DNA of 64,000 nt from assembly GCA_948099385.1 (NCBI GenBank), contig CANUEZ040000199.1, forward strand, positions 3,420,001-3,484,000, in the 5' to 3' direction. The notes beneath the pieces were generated by a model. The model did no database searches. It was not told the DNA's origin and worked only from the letters and a program-made list of their open reading frames with translations. Below are positions 48,317-59,950 of the stretch, piece after piece. The translations under genes and the position numbers were made by a program. Position 1 is the first letter of the stretch, and the number at the start of each line of letters is the position of its first letter. This DNA is from Fasciola hepatica (Eukaryota > Platyhelminthes > Trematoda > Plagiorchiida > Fasciolidae).

Positions 48317-49942
48317 GTCCATCTCCGACGCATAGCTTCAAGTCCCTTTTAAATAAAGTGAACCGATTGGTTCGAATATGGTTCGTTGTTTGCCTTTATC
48401 AGTCTTTTTGTGGTTTTCATGGCTTGATCATTTTCACGATTTTCACTGTTGTTGATTGATGGATAGGTGAGAACAATGAGGTTTACCACGAGTACACTGA
48501 AATGCATTGGTATAAACATGAGTTTGTTTTATTGTGTATTCGATTATCATGAGATTTAAGAATATCAGACCGACTTCGTGCTTTCAAGTTGACCGTACAT
48601 CGAAAAATGTTCCAGTATATGGTTGAATTTGGTCAATGGATATAGCCATAGGAAGAACTACATCAGATTCCAGTTCATTTTATGGGTAATGTGAAAGCAA
48701 AACGATGAGCATATTCAGTCAAAACCCTTTATTTGTATTTGAACTGATAGCTAACTGCATTGATGAGCTGAAAGATGTCGATCAGATACATTTCTAATCA
48801 AGAGACCCAATGAAGTATTACTCAAGGTAACTTATAAGCAGACCGTTGACAACCAAATTCCAGTCAATAATCACAAGCAGGGCTTGCTGCTTCAGAATTA
48901 TTGTTCATGTTCTACGGGGTCTGGTCTATGAGTTCTACGCAATTCAACAAAAGTTGTGATTTTCATCGATCTCTGTTTCAGAATTTCGTAAAACCTTTTG
49001 AAAGGAAGTTATGCACGTATTCTGGTATTCGCTTTGATATTATCTGACATTCTATAGATTATTAGTAATATACAGATTTCCCCACAGTGGAATTGACGAT
49101 TTCGGCTGTAATTATTATTAAATTAACTCAAATTAAGTACTATATCAAGCTTTTTAGAACAATCCTGTACCTTTGCATCATGAAGTAGGCATATATCACA
49201 TGGAGAAGACTAACAAGAGCCTGTCAATTGAATTTTGCAAAGAAGGCAGTGTCAGGCTTCTACAGTGGGGTCAAATACATCCACTTATTCAGTGATTTGT
49301 GACCTATCAAGACAGGGACCTGTATCTCGCCAAGTTACTCTTCTGTGTTTACACGGCTCACTCATATACTTGATTCTATTACTTGTGTTTTTCCTCTCTC
49401 TTTTTTATTCTGATGGTTTCATCGGTTTCTGAGTTAAAATACAAATGAGAAGTAATAAATATTGCTCCCGCCAAAAGTGAATATTTTATGGTTGTTCGAA
49501 TTGAATCTCGTCAGATAGAGAGTCTCGTATTCAGAAGACCAATAGAATTATACAAACCCTAACTCCAATCAGTTAAGGGCTGCAGAGTGTGAGAATGCGC
49601 AAAATGCCACTTACAAAATCCTTCATTGCATTTAATGGAGAATGCGTTCTCAGAGGTGATGTATGACTTGACTGGTGTATTCCATGCCAGCGGCCAAGGC
49701 GCCAAACGTAGTCAGACTATGCACAATATGCAAGCGCTTATTTCCGAATCATCGACAGAAAAAGCCCATGAAACATGAAGGTAACGTTGTATGCACATTG
49801 TGGACAGTTATTACACTTCACAGTTCATGTTCATCGGATGTCCACATCGTTGATAGTCATTTCTAAGAGAGAGCCATATAGATTATTTCGGCTGACATAA
49901 TAAGCAGCCAGAATTTGACTAATTTTTGTTATTAGTACCTGT
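48317..49942. other. No gene recognised
   Basis: AT-rich background. The ORF 49235-49432 (plus) has a hydrophobic C-terminal half but nothing else to support it. Confidence 0.45.
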
Positions 49943-50980
49943 AATGGAATGGATAGTTCTTCGTAAAGTATGGCCGAGCCACCGGAGGTGGTGTAAAGCG
50001 ATGACTTCGTTAGAAGGGCGGCCATCCGTGCCTAGCACACGAAGACCCACCTGGGCATACTCAGTTGACTTTACCACCAGACACGAGCAATGCTTCGGCG
50101 ATATCAGTTACCGAAAACAAAAAGACACCCAGGATCCTCAACGCGAAGTGGCCAGGTCTCACCACAATAGACTAAAACACTAGGAACCGGGGCAGTGTGC
50201 ACATAGCTAAAACAGAGCCGGACTTCACGACGACGCCACAGGTGTCGCAGGTTTGCGAAAAATTCTCTAGCTCACGCCTTGCGTGAACTGATCTGCTCCC
50301 TACCACCACCTCCAGCTGTTATCAATTCTCAAAGGCACCTGAAGATGTCCTCTGATTTCAGCTGGTGAATGCAGGCACAGGCTCTTGTCAGTCTTTTGAA
50401 AACACTTCGCACTTGCAAGGCGCAAAGTGTACACCATATCCGTGTACTTCAATCATCAAGCACTCCAAAACGTGATGTATTTTCTGTGCGTTGTCACTTA
50501 GCAATGCGGCAATGCCAGCATCATCAAAGTCAGGAACTCTGTTCCTTGGGAGAAGTTCAATTCCACCGATTAGAAGATCAGATAAGGCTTCTTGTAGAAC
50601 ATCCTTTATGGCAAAATTGAAGGGAAACGGGTATATAGGTTAATCTTGTCACACTCGACTGGGGACGACCAGAACAGGCCAAAGCTGGCGGTAAGCTCTC
50701 ACCCGACCTGAGATGGGATAATCCAACTCTTTGAGGAGAGATATATACTTCTCAGATACTCCATTTCTCAGTGATCATTTACATAGTACAGTTCTATAGA
50801 GAGGGTCACAGGCCACACGAATGTCCAGGAATAGGGTGAACACTGATATTTGGAAAGCGTGGCGGTGCCAAAGAAGCTGTCAGAGGGTGAATAACTGGTC
50901 GATACATCCACGACTGGTATGAAACTCATTGTGCTCCTCGCCACTCTACTTTTTGCGCTTTTGGTACATGACAAAAATTC
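49943..50980 (-). pseudogene. RTE lineage-2 reverse transcriptase relic, copy D
   Basis: Read from about 50980 down in shifting frames: RGCIDQLFTL and HRHAFQISVF with motif A remnant FLDIRVACDP (the usual AFD is ACD), then EKYISLLKELDYPISGRVRA, the palm piece YPFPFNFAIKDVLQEALSDL, and PRNRVPDFDDAGIAALLSDN. That last piece stands where lineage members have the YADD box; it reads DDAG here, so the active site is gone. GVHFAPCKCEVFSKD follows, and further down the C-terminal LHHLRWLGHTLRR (about 49990-49955). It shares wording with copy B (10440-13235), for example the FAP(S/C)K segment. The endonuclease part is missing; the relic abuts the 3' end of the CR1 element, which may have inserted into it. 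Confidence 0.85.
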
Positions 50981-50999
50981 TCTTCAGTTGATGCAGTAT

Positions 51000-51518
51000 G
51001 TATAACAGCTAAATGGAACCTGTTGTGTGGCCAATCCATGCGTCATTGGCATTCGTATGTGATTCGTTTCGGTTCCGCTGGCCTTGCACTCGCCTGCGCG
51101 ATACCTGTCTATCCCATGCCCTGCTTTGTTCCATTCCACCAATCACATGCGGCTAACTGTGCGTAAGACTGAAGTCGAGTCATTGATCTCATCCACTTGT
51201 CACATTATCGTGCGTGCGTTTACCGTATGATGTACCCAAACACAGATTCGTTCTCACATACCACTTAAGACTACTATCACGCACGTATGCAGGCACGTAC
51301 GCACATAGCCGTGACTTCACTCATACCACTAACGGTACCGAGTCATACGTTCTTGTTGATTCGTTGCTGCTGAACCGACCTGCTTGACCGCACTCGATCA
51401 CATGTGCAGCTTGGGCTTGCCAATAGATGATTCATATTTTTGCTTGTTTGCCCGCATATGTATTCATTCTTCATTCTTCATAATAGAGGCAGAGGGTATC
51501 TCTCCCGTGTAAGCCTCC
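51000..51518 (-). other. 3' UTR-like region of the CR1 element
   Basis: Follows the ORF2 stop (51519-51521). Non-coding, pyrimidine-rich on the plus strand, with CACG/GTACG-rich runs around 51200-51310. The 3' end is not precisely visible; it must lie near 51000-51050 because RTE copy D starts at about 50980. Confidence 0.5.
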
Positions 51519-54350
51519 TCACCACAGCTCAGTGATGTATACTCGTGCATGCGTCTGCCCCCACCTCTCAAGAAATACATCCAGAAGTCGACTGAACAAC
51601 GCGTCGTTAGGCTCTTCCACCACTTCGGCTGGCAGCGAGTTCCATAGATTGGTCACCCTCCGAGATAGACGGTACACTAATGGGAGGCCCACCGACTACA
51701 GTTTCCTTAGAGTTAGCGGGTGTCCCCTCGTACGGACATGTCCGCGAAAAGGGAGCTCTGCACGTAGTTCTGGGCCGAAGTCGCCTCTGATGGTACGCCT
51801 GGTGAAGATCCGGTCTCCCCGGACTCTCCGACAGACCACTGGAAACAGCCCTGTGATCTTCAGCCGTCCTTCGTAGCTGACCCCACGTAGCCCTCCGATA
51901 AGGCGGGTTGCGCCTCTCTGTACTTTTTCCAACTTTGCCACCTCTGCCAACGTACAGGGGTAAACCGCTGGCCCCTCGTATTCCATCCTGGGACGCATAT
52001 GGGTTGCCTATAGTACCTTGAAGGCGTTGAGTGAGAGATGGCCGAATGATCGAGTAATCAGCCCGAGGATACTCTACGCTGACGTACAAACTCTATCAGT
52101 TATATGCATCGTTTTTATTGACGAGACCACCATCACTCCCAGATCTTTTTCGCAGACAGAACGCCGAATGGGTGCCCCGTGTATACTGTACATCTCATTG
52201 TTGGGAGGAGCTCCTACTCGCATATGCGCACACTTGTCGGTGTTGACTGGCAGTGACCACAGATCTGACCATCTCTCAAGGGCTTTGATATCCTCCTGAA
52301 GAACGATCTCGTCTGCATTTGATGTAATCGTGCGCCAGGTTTTAAGTTTGTCTGCGTAGATGAGACACGGTGATTGAAAAACTGGTGGTAGATCATTGAT
52401 ATAGGCCAGGAAGAGGAGCGGACCCAGAACCGATCCTTGTGTAACACCACCAGTTGCCACTTGCCAAGTTGACAATGACTGTGCTACTCGTACTGCAAAG
52501 GTTCCACCTTTGAGAAAGTCCTTTATCCACAGAATCAAGGGATCTATAACATCAAGAGCCTTAAGCATACCTAATGGACGGTCATGCGGGACTTTGTCAA
52601 AAGCTTTGCTAAAATTCACGAGGATTACATCCGTGGGGTGTCCTTCAGCCTTGGCCATTGTACAGCGTTCTCGTGCGATTACCAAGTTTGTCAGGCACGA
52701 CCTACTTTTCCAAACCCCATGTGGTTGTCGGCATAGTAGATCGTATACTCCAATATATTCCCGGATTCGCGTTGCCAGCAGGCGCTCCATAACCTTTCCT
52801 ACCACCGGCGTTAGACCGACAAGTCGGTAGTTGACAGTCTCAGCCTTCGCCCCACCTTTGTATGGTGGAACGACGACCGCTTTCATCCACTTTTGGGGGA
52901 ACTTTCCCACTACTAGAGACGTGTTGAACAGTCGTGTGACCGGTTGAGTTAACATATCGGCCAGCTCCTTTGCCCCTAAAGGATGAACACCATCAGGTCC
53001 CGGGGATTGGTTGACATTGATGGTGCGCATGGTTGCCGCCACTTCTTCCTCAGTGAGATCTTGGCACGACATTTGAGAGGCACCCACTGCAATGTGTGAG
53101 GGACGGTTGTGCTTCTGTTCAGGAGCATAGAATGACATGTAGTATCTCTGCTTTGTGTTCATCTGTAACTCCCAGCGAGTGTCCGTCCGGTAGAGCTGGG
53201 ACTGCAGTTGTGATTCGCGTTCTCCGTCGTAGATATGCGAACAGGCGTTTGGGTGCTAGAACCGAGTCCATTGCTAAAGTCTCCTCAAAGATACGTCGCT
53301 TTTCTCGCTTTATTTGGGTACATTGATTCCGGATGGTGCGGTATAAGTCATATCCTTCTCCAGTCGCGTGACATTGTTTCCATGGTCGGTTTCGACGCTT
53401 CAAAAGACGCCTAAGTTGCGAGTCAAACCAAGGTGGGCCTTTTGCATGCGGTCGCTCTCTGGATGGTGGAGCAAAACTTTGGCATAATTGAAGGATTTCA
53501 TCCCGAATTACTCCCAAAGCCTTGTCTTTGTCGTACGGTTCTGGCGGATACCACATCACTGAGGATGCAGCCTCCATGACTTGTTGGAACGGCATTCGAT
53601 AGAAGTTGAGTCCACCCTGTGGTCTGGGAACAAACGGCGCTCCTCTCTTCCAGCTGATGGTCAACACTGCATGGTCACTGCACCCTAGTGGGGGTAGGCA
53701 CTCCATCTGATCAACATCGGAACGCCTTGGAGATATCACCAGATCCGGAATAGACGGATGGTGATCCTAGGTTCGGGTCGGCGTTCTGACCTGTTGGTAC
53801 AAGGAAATTTCCAGCACAGTTGAAAGAAGTTCACGGGAAAATAAATCCACTCCTGCATTGCACCGTAAGTTCTCCCAGTCCACATTCGGAGAGTTGGAGT
53901 CACCCAAAATTAGACAATGACCATCGCCAGCCCAAAGTCATAATCCAATCAGTATTTCCCGAGGATCTGCTTCTGGGGACCGATAAGTGACTCCTACAGA
54001 CTCAAATCCACTGGGTGTGAACTTCACGCGACACCAAAGAGATTCTTCAAAGCCCTCTGGGTGTATCAGGCGGTCCAACTGTAGCGAAGGGACGTCGGCT
54101 CGAATGTACATCGCCAAGCCTCCTCCCCCCCGAGCCTGGCTCCTGTCAGCACGGTAAAGTGTGCATCCTTAGATAGCCACTTCCGAATCTTGCACTTCAC
54201 TAGTAAGCCACATCTCCGTCAAGGCGACCAATCTTGGCGAGCAATGAACCACCCATGCCTCGAGCTCATCTCGTTTGTTCAACGGACTCCTGACATTAGA
54301 CGACTTGATAAGTGCTTGTCATCTTTTGTCTTCCCTCCCCGTACAGACCC
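51519..54350 (-). pseudogene. CR1 ORF2: endonuclease plus reverse transcriptase
   Basis: Endonuclease: KRDELEAWVVH and VALTEMWLTSEV (catalytic Glu), GCTLYRADRSQARGGGGLA, and CLILGDSNSPNVDWE (about 53915-53870; Asp and Asn kept, usual Phe is Ser), CSDHAVLTI (about 53680). RT from ATG 53162, counted from there: NQSPGPDGVHPLG (51-63), motif A LVNFSKAFDKVPH (181-193), where catalytic Asp is Asn183, GVTQGSVLGPLLFLAYINDL (239-258), and YADKLKTW (269-276), where the second Asp of YADD is Lys272. After a frame change near 52020: EYEGPAVYPC, GLRGVSYEGRL and RVTNLWNSLPAEVVEE, ending ITELW at TGA 51519-51521. An in-frame TAA lies near 54172 and a frame change near 53140. The loss of two of three catalytic aspartates makes it inactive. 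Confidence 0.93.
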
Positions 54351-55348
54351 TCATTGCATCTCCACCGCTGGGGCCACCTGGTTGGTGATGCTGTTGAGAG
54401 TAAACGGTTCCCATCTCAGTTGAAGACGCCTCCGTTGAACACGAAAATCCCGGATAAAAAGACGTGTTTCTCCATTTGCCATTCGCGGAGCTCTGTCAAC
54501 ACTAACCGGTGCCTCTCTCGTTCCTTGGGGTCAAGAACTCAAAGGAGTCGCTGTTTCTTTTCTTCTAGTCAGTTGGACAGCTATAGCACCCAGCGGCGTT
54601 CCTCATCAGAACCCAAAACCACCTTGAGCGGATGAGGGTTACCATTCTCATTTATCTTCCCTAAGCGAAAAACGGTTTTGACCTTCACATTATTTGCCAG
54701 GCTTTACTCATTTGTGGAGAATATCTTGGCGAATATGTCCCGTGGAAGAGACATGTGGTGATCTAATCTGCTTTGTGACGCCGACTCGGTTGATTCCGGC
54801 AGATTCACGACTAGGAAGCATTGGGTCCTTGGTGGTGGCGCCGTCCGATGAAGTGGCTTTGCCGTTTTCCACTTACTCATGGTTTCCGTCTGCCCTGGAC
54901 CGGGGCCTATATCTCCACCGGCTGCATTCAATACCTTCGAAACAGAAGTACTGTCTTCCGAAAATACAGCTAGTTCGGCTTTGTCGGTGACCTCGAATTT
55001 CTTTCGACGCTGCTTCTTCACTGCCCTCGATGGGCTGCTTGTAGTGCCTGAAGCGACCTATGCCTGGGACCTGGGGCTCGTTGCCCACGGTGCGGCGGAT
55101 TCCTGGTTCGCCGCCGCATCAGATTCTTCTCTTTTTCTTTTATTCCCAGTGGTAGAGTCTGCGCTCAGAATTTGCAGGAATGGGGAGCTGCAGGAACTCA
55201 GACACTCATATTCATCCTTATCGATTTTTGTACACTTTAGGTAAATCCACCCCTCACAATAATCGCACATCAGGGCTTTGACCCGAGGGCCAATAGTTTA
55301 TTTACATACCAAACACGCACATTGATCCTCAGAGGTAACTGAACTCAT
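54351..55348 (-). pseudogene. CR1 ORF1 with PHD-like zinc finger
   Basis: Starts at ATG 55348-55346. Codons 10-16 give CACLVCK, then a premature TAA (55300-55298), and the same frame continues with ALMCDYCEGWIYLKCTKID. CxC..C followed by CxxC, WxxxxC is a PHD-like zinc finger, known in ORF1 of some CR1 elements; the usual His before LKC is Tyr. A Ser/Glu/Lys-rich linker with a basic run (TGNKRKREE) follows; after a frame change near 55040 KKQRRKKFEVTD and later CFLVVNLPES. The C-terminal part VKTVFRLGKINENGNPHP, ANGETRLFIRDFRVQRRRL ends at TGA 54351-54353. At least three further stops or shifts at 54550-54710. Likely the nucleic-acid-binding companion of ORF2. Confidence 0.85.
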
Positions 55349-56058
55349 ATTCTTTATAAATCCGCTGAGATGCCACGAATATCACAAAACCATATATATC
55401 CACGAAGCACAAGGGTAGACACCCGGTGTAGCGCAAGTGTGTTTACTGATGTGCTGATAAACAGATCTGTGCTATGTTCGCCACGGATCACGAACACGGC
55501 AGAAGCCATGTTCAATGACAACCCCGGGGAAACTGTTGGGGAAGTCGCTATCTCAATTGGAAAACAGCGAAAGATCAGCTTCTAGAATGAAGCTGAAGTT
55601 ATTTACTAGGAATTTGAACGACTTCCTCATAGATCTAAGGTTCTGGTCTTATCCCGAAAAACAAACAGTAAATCATATCAATATATCAGGTGAAAAATGA
55701 AAGAATTAAAGCTTCTGCGGTGTGAGTGATCGAGGAATTCAGCAGAAACCAAAATAATGATCTAGCAGTATGCTCCCAATAGATAAGGCGTAGCTGTTCA
55801 GCAAATTTGATGTGTAGTCCCATAGACCATCAATCGAGAACACTCGAAAAAGTCCTACAATTTTTGTTTAATTCCTGGAGAAATACAAAGCGAAGTGACA
55901 TGAGAAGAAAATTACTCACATTCCACATTATTCATCCTCAAATTACTAAGTGCCTCATGATATATATAAAACTTGGTGAACGGAATGCTTGAATGAATCA
56001 GTAGATGGGAATGAAAATGTCAGTTTTCGCTACATTGTTAGACGAAAATGTGATTCAT
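55349..56058. other. No gene recognised
   Basis: May include a little CR1 5' UTR just above 55348. Plus-strand ORFs here have no known motif. Confidence 0.4.
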
Positions 56059-56412
56059 CTAACTACGGATGAGGCAGAATCTGTCTGTTGACTTCCAATT
56101 ATATTGCAGTTCACAGCCAATTAAATTATAGTAACAGGCAATTGGATAAACCCCATTAGTCACGGTGATGTTGTTGTCATCTTGGTGCACTTGCTTGTTC
56201 CTTCGGATGACATAAATCAAATTCTGAACCATGGTGGTAACTGAATTTCGGCTGCCTAGTGGAGTAGTGTGCTCTTCAGCACACTTGTGTGCCCAGAATA
56301 CCGTTTCAGATTGTGTCGTTATCGTTGCTGAGTGGTCGTTGTGGGTCTTTTTTAGTAGACTGACAGTAAGGAGTAAGTAATGCTCAGATAGCATGATCAC
56401 CTCATTTGACAA
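56059..56412 (-). other. Unassigned ORF sharing a peptide with 58035-58271
   Basis: 117 open codons beginning at a TTG. Near its start it reads LLKKTHNDHSATITTQSETV, closely matching IKKSHNDHSTMITIQSEPV in the ORF at 58035-58271. After the following Phe the two diverge completely (WAHKCAEEH here, EQEPRKYLE there). No domain recognised. It might be part of a decayed element or of a gene-family exon. Confidence 0.35.
56295..56366 (-). repeat. Short duplicated segment, copy 1
   Basis: About 70 bases matching 58182-58252 in the same orientation, including GAATACCG, TTATC and GAGTGGTC anchors with scattered substitutions. Confidence 0.75.
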
Positions 56413-56819
56413 CTGTAATATCTTTCATTTGTATTGTTCTAATGTTTCTGTTTGCAACAAATCATCATCAATAAACTGTAAGATATCATCATTGAAGTGA
56501 AAGAAAATAAAGCCGCTGGTAACTTACTGAATAAAAATTTACTGTTGAAAATGGAATGAAGCACGAATTCAAAAAAGTAAATATGGTTTTAAAAACCATT
56601 GACAGCTGCGATCGAGCTGTGTGTGGTGGATGGTTTACAACTTGTACCTTAAAAGAAAATTAGATTATAAATGTCAATATCGAATAATGATGAACTGTGT
56701 ATTGCATGAGCATATTATTAGGAAGAAACTCATTCATTCGTGTTAGAGAAAAGTGTGACTTTCTGTGATTTCTCGAGAGTCTCACGATTTTTTATCTCAC
56801 ATTCTTCTGATTACCAGCT

Positions 56820-57760
56820 TGTGTTCACACTACAGAATCAGTGTTAGATTTTCTTTCGTATTTAGGACTAGACCAATTCAAACAACTGATCGACCACAAT
56901 CCGAGTGAAACTGCGGATTTCCAAGTCCAAACATGGACATCCGCATACTAAACAACAGAATCTCAGCATCTGACGACCACCGGAACCACGAATACCAATA
57001 AGTCGCCTTTCAATCGACGACACCTGACCATACTACTGGGAAAAGCGAGTGATATATATTACTTCCGGATAAATTTATCGGACTTTGCGGAACAGATGGT
57101 TCTCCAGCCATATCTCGATCACCTTAGATGGAAGAGCATTTTGTGAATTAGGAGAGGTTTGTTTTATTGACCGTACCTAGAATTTGCTGTCCCCGAAATT
57201 AATTTCGAAAATACCCATTTCCATTCCCTGATCTTGTAATTCGATTGTGGTGTGAATTCCGTCAATTAGGGCAATAATAAATAACTGCCCGAAGCAAAAC
57301 TGGTGAATCAAGCTTGGAAAGGGTAATCACACTCTTTAGTTCTGGAATATGCTTACTCTTGTTCAGAGTAGTTAAATGGAAGTAGATGCTCTAATTCGAA
57401 ACTCTTTACACGTTTGAACTCTTTCAGATATTTTCTGAATAACTGCATTTATAATTTGGATATCCAGATTATCGAATTTATTTCAACGGAAACTTTCTTT
57501 TTCATTTTTGCCTTCTCTGCAGTGTACCTTCAATGCATACCACGACAATTCACATATCTGTGTCTTCAAACACTGGTTCCAAGCCCGAGGACTGAGAATG
57601 AAACCTACGAAACCAGTGATCAAAAGTGACACCAAGAATTTCTGTCCATCTATATGGCATACCTTACAAAAGAGACATCCACAATTTTGGTGAGTTCCAA
57701 ATAGCTGTATTTATTTTCGCATCCTCCCAAGAAATGTTTCCTACGATTGCGGGGAATCTT
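56820..57760 (+). repeat. Dispersed repeat R3, copy 2
   Basis: Reverse-complement partner of 29750-30690. Similarity is continuous over about 940 bp with substitutions and indels. Holds the plus-strand ORF 57414-57629, whose peptide resembles the ORF in copy 1. Confidence 0.8.
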
Positions 57761-58034
57761 GACACTGAAAGCTGAAAGTAAAACCGCACTGACAAAATTG
57801 CTGATTCACAATGAAAACATTAGTGTTAACTAATTGCAAGTGATTGGTAAACGATAGTTAATAAATAAATATAACCTTTTCCTCTACAATATGCTACAGA
57901 ATGACCTACCCGCACTACTTGTCACCCATTGTCCTTTGTTTAGCCAATCCCTTTTTTAGATCCTTGCTTTAAACCGCACCTACTTTTATAAACTCTCTGT
58001 GTACGAACAGCTTCCATTTTTGTGATTGGTTCCG
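57761..58034. other. No gene recognised
   Basis: Short AT-rich spacer without visible features. Confidence 0.4.
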
Positions 58035-58271
58035 TTAATCGTATCTCGCCTTGTTTTGAACGTGGATATTTTTTCTCCGATGTTCCGCGAATTCCTCTAG
58101 GTGCTTCTTATCGCGGGTGGTCAGAGGTTTGTATTTTCTCATGTTGAACTGCACCTCCAGATACTTTCTGGGTTCCTGCTCGAATACCGGTTCAGATTGT
58201 ATCGTTATCATTGTTGAGTGGTCATTGTGGCTCTTTTTAATAGCTTGACAATATTTTCCGTGGCCCTTCTG
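58035..58271 (-). other. Unassigned charged ORF downstream of gypsy integrase
   Basis: 79-codon open frame (TAG upstream at 58274, TAA at 58037-58035) with KKSHNDHSTMITIQSEPVFE, then YKPLTTRDKKHLEEFAEHRR and KNIHVQNKARYD. Highly charged, helix-like C-terminal half. It lies on the same strand just after the gypsy integrase and could be the degenerate integrase C-terminal region, but the first third recurs at 56300-56370 without any integrase nearby, which suggests a separate repeat or gene fragment. Confidence 0.4.
58182..58252 (-). repeat. Short duplicated segment, copy 2
   Basis: Partner of 56295-56366, inside the ORF above. Confidence 0.75.
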
Positions 58272-58339
58272 CTAGTCACTTCCATTGTTGTTCAACCCTT
58301 ATTTCATCGTTCTGTTTATTCTTCCCATCATTCCGTTCG

Positions 58340-59050
58340 ACTGATGATGGTAAGGTGACTTCTGTGTTTACCGGACTTCCCATTATTCCAACCCGTCCCT
58401 GAACTTCCTAGATTCGAAGCCAAAGCCTCGGTCAGTGATGATCGTCTCGGGTATATCAAATTGTTCCAAAACATTATTCACAAATACGCGAGAGACTTTA
58501 TCACCCGTTTGACCTCGAATCGGGATTGTCTCTACCCAACGAGACACATGATCCACCGTTGTTATGATATATCGGTTTCCGGTTGAACTCATGGATAAAA
58601 GACCAAAAATATCCAACCACCATTTTCGAAAAATTCGTTATGTTTCTGCTGGTTGCACTGGCGGGGCAACCGTCACGAGCTATCGGTTCACTGACAGGCA
58701 GGACAAGTTCGAAGATAGTCATCAAAGTCGTGCAGCATCACGGGCAAGAATACTGTGCGCCGCAATAAACCGAAGGTTCGCTATTATCCCAAGTGAGCAC
58801 TGTCATGCGCTAGCTGTATTACACGCTCACGTAAGGCCTTGGGAATAAGAGGCGGTCGTCTGAGTCGCAGAACACGTGTCACATCGATGTCAAGAAACAG
58901 CCTACCAACCTCCACATACAAGAGATCCCATATTTTCAGTAAGTCGTGCTGCTCGGGTGATCTCTCATCTGGTTTGATTTTGGTTCGCATATGTGAAAAA
59001 AGTCCGCATTTGACTGTCATTCCTCTGATGGCTGAAAGCGTCAACACTTG
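58340..59050 (-). pseudogene. Gypsy integrase, N-terminal and core regions
   Basis: At 59047-58784: SPEQHDLLKIWDLLYVEVGR, LRRPPLIPKALRERVIQLAH and DSAHLG, the segment before and into the zinc-binding domain, including its His. Then stops, and from about 58620 the core: LDIFGLLSMSSTGNRYI with catalytic Asp in the DIFG position, DHVSRWVETIPIRGQTGDKV and PETIITDRGFGFESRKFRD with the second catalytic Asp in TDRG. The region that should hold the catalytic Glu (below 58383) is scrambled by stops. Confidence 0.9.
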
Positions 59051-59531
59051 GCACCTACCGACTCACTGGGACTGCTTTGGCCGCCAATTGGTCATCTGGG
59101 ATCGGGTAGGACAAAGCTTCAGGTACCTCGTCTACCCGATCGCTGATATGCTCGATTGTAAAAATGAATTCTTGCTGGCGGTTAACCCACCACACCAGTG
59201 TTCCTCTCGGATCTATTGCTGGTATCGATCAAGGCAATGGCTTGTGACCGATTTTAATGCGAAAACTAGTAGCAATCAGATACATTCTCCACTCCGCCAA
59301 AGCCCTCATGACTGCCAAACATTCATTTTCCGTTGCGGAATATTTTCTTTCTGCACTTGTAAGCAAGCGGCTGGCGTACATGATTACCCCGGATGGATGT
59401 GATAATACTGCGTCCATTCCGACTTCACTGGCATTTATAGCCACTTTAAATTTCTCGTTTTGTCTTTGCATTGTCAAACAGCTGCAAGGGTTTGTTACAC
59501 TTGACTTGAATTCCTTGAACGCAGCTTTCAT
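59051..59531 (-). pseudogene. Gypsy RNase H domain and connection
   Basis: Frame 59531-59229: AAFKEFKSSVTNPC, FKVAINASEVGMDAVLSHPS, ASRLLTSAERKYSATENECL, then a degenerate HKPLP. The first catalytic Asp (usual TDAS) is Asn33 and the late Asp before HKPL is Gly95, while the Glu of ENECLA remains. After a short gap the connection LVWWVNRQQEFIFTIEHISD (about 59204-59145) and LSYPIPDDQLAAKAV lead toward the integrase. Catalytically dead. Confidence 0.9.
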
Positions 59532-59621
59532 ATATGAAGTTCACTCAAATTTCGTGTTTTTCATCAGTAGCCGAAACAGGGCACAAGCTTTCTGGGCAAA
59601 GTTTGGAACAAACATGGCGTC

Positions 59622-59950
59622 TTAATGAACTAGACCAAAGAAAGATCTCAGTTCATGCTTTGGCTGTGGCGAGGGGAATTTTTGAATTATCTCCACTTTC
59701 TTGGGCAGTGGCTGTAGTTTGCCACCCCCAACAATGTGTCCCACACAAACAGTTCTGTCCCGTACGATCTCACTCTTCTTCCCGCTCAATTTTAAACCCG
59801 CCACTTTTATTTTCTCCAAGAGGGGAATTAGTCTGGAAACATGCTGGCCGATCCTCTTCGAAAATATCGCAAAATCGTCCCTATGGAACAACACAATCCA
59901 GATTTTGCAATTGAAGGACCAAAAAGAGAAATCGGATGCTCGCCCCTTCT
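59622..59950 (-). pseudogene. Gypsy reverse transcriptase, C-terminal part
   Basis: LFHRDDFAIFSK is the YxDD box with Tyr changed to His; both Asp are kept. GLKLSGKKSEIVRDR, VGHIVGGGKLQPLPKKVEII and HELRSFFGLVH form the thumb and connection, followed by a frame with FVPNFAQKACALFRLL. The fingers and the first catalytic Asp are missing: the homology begins only just above the YxDD box at about 59920. Confidence 0.9.

Larger units (their letters stand above)
51000..55348 (-). mobile_element. Nearly full-length CR1-type retrotransposon
   Basis: A 4.3-kb non-LTR element on the minus strand with ORF1 (zinc-finger protein) and ORF2 (endonuclease plus RT) in the usual CR1 order, followed by about 500 bp of 3' UTR-like sequence. 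Its composition is visibly richer in G and C than the flanks. ORF1 begins at an ATG (55348-55346), so little or no coding sequence is truncated. Stops, frameshifts and two catalytic substitutions make it dead. No target duplication identified. Confidence 0.9.
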
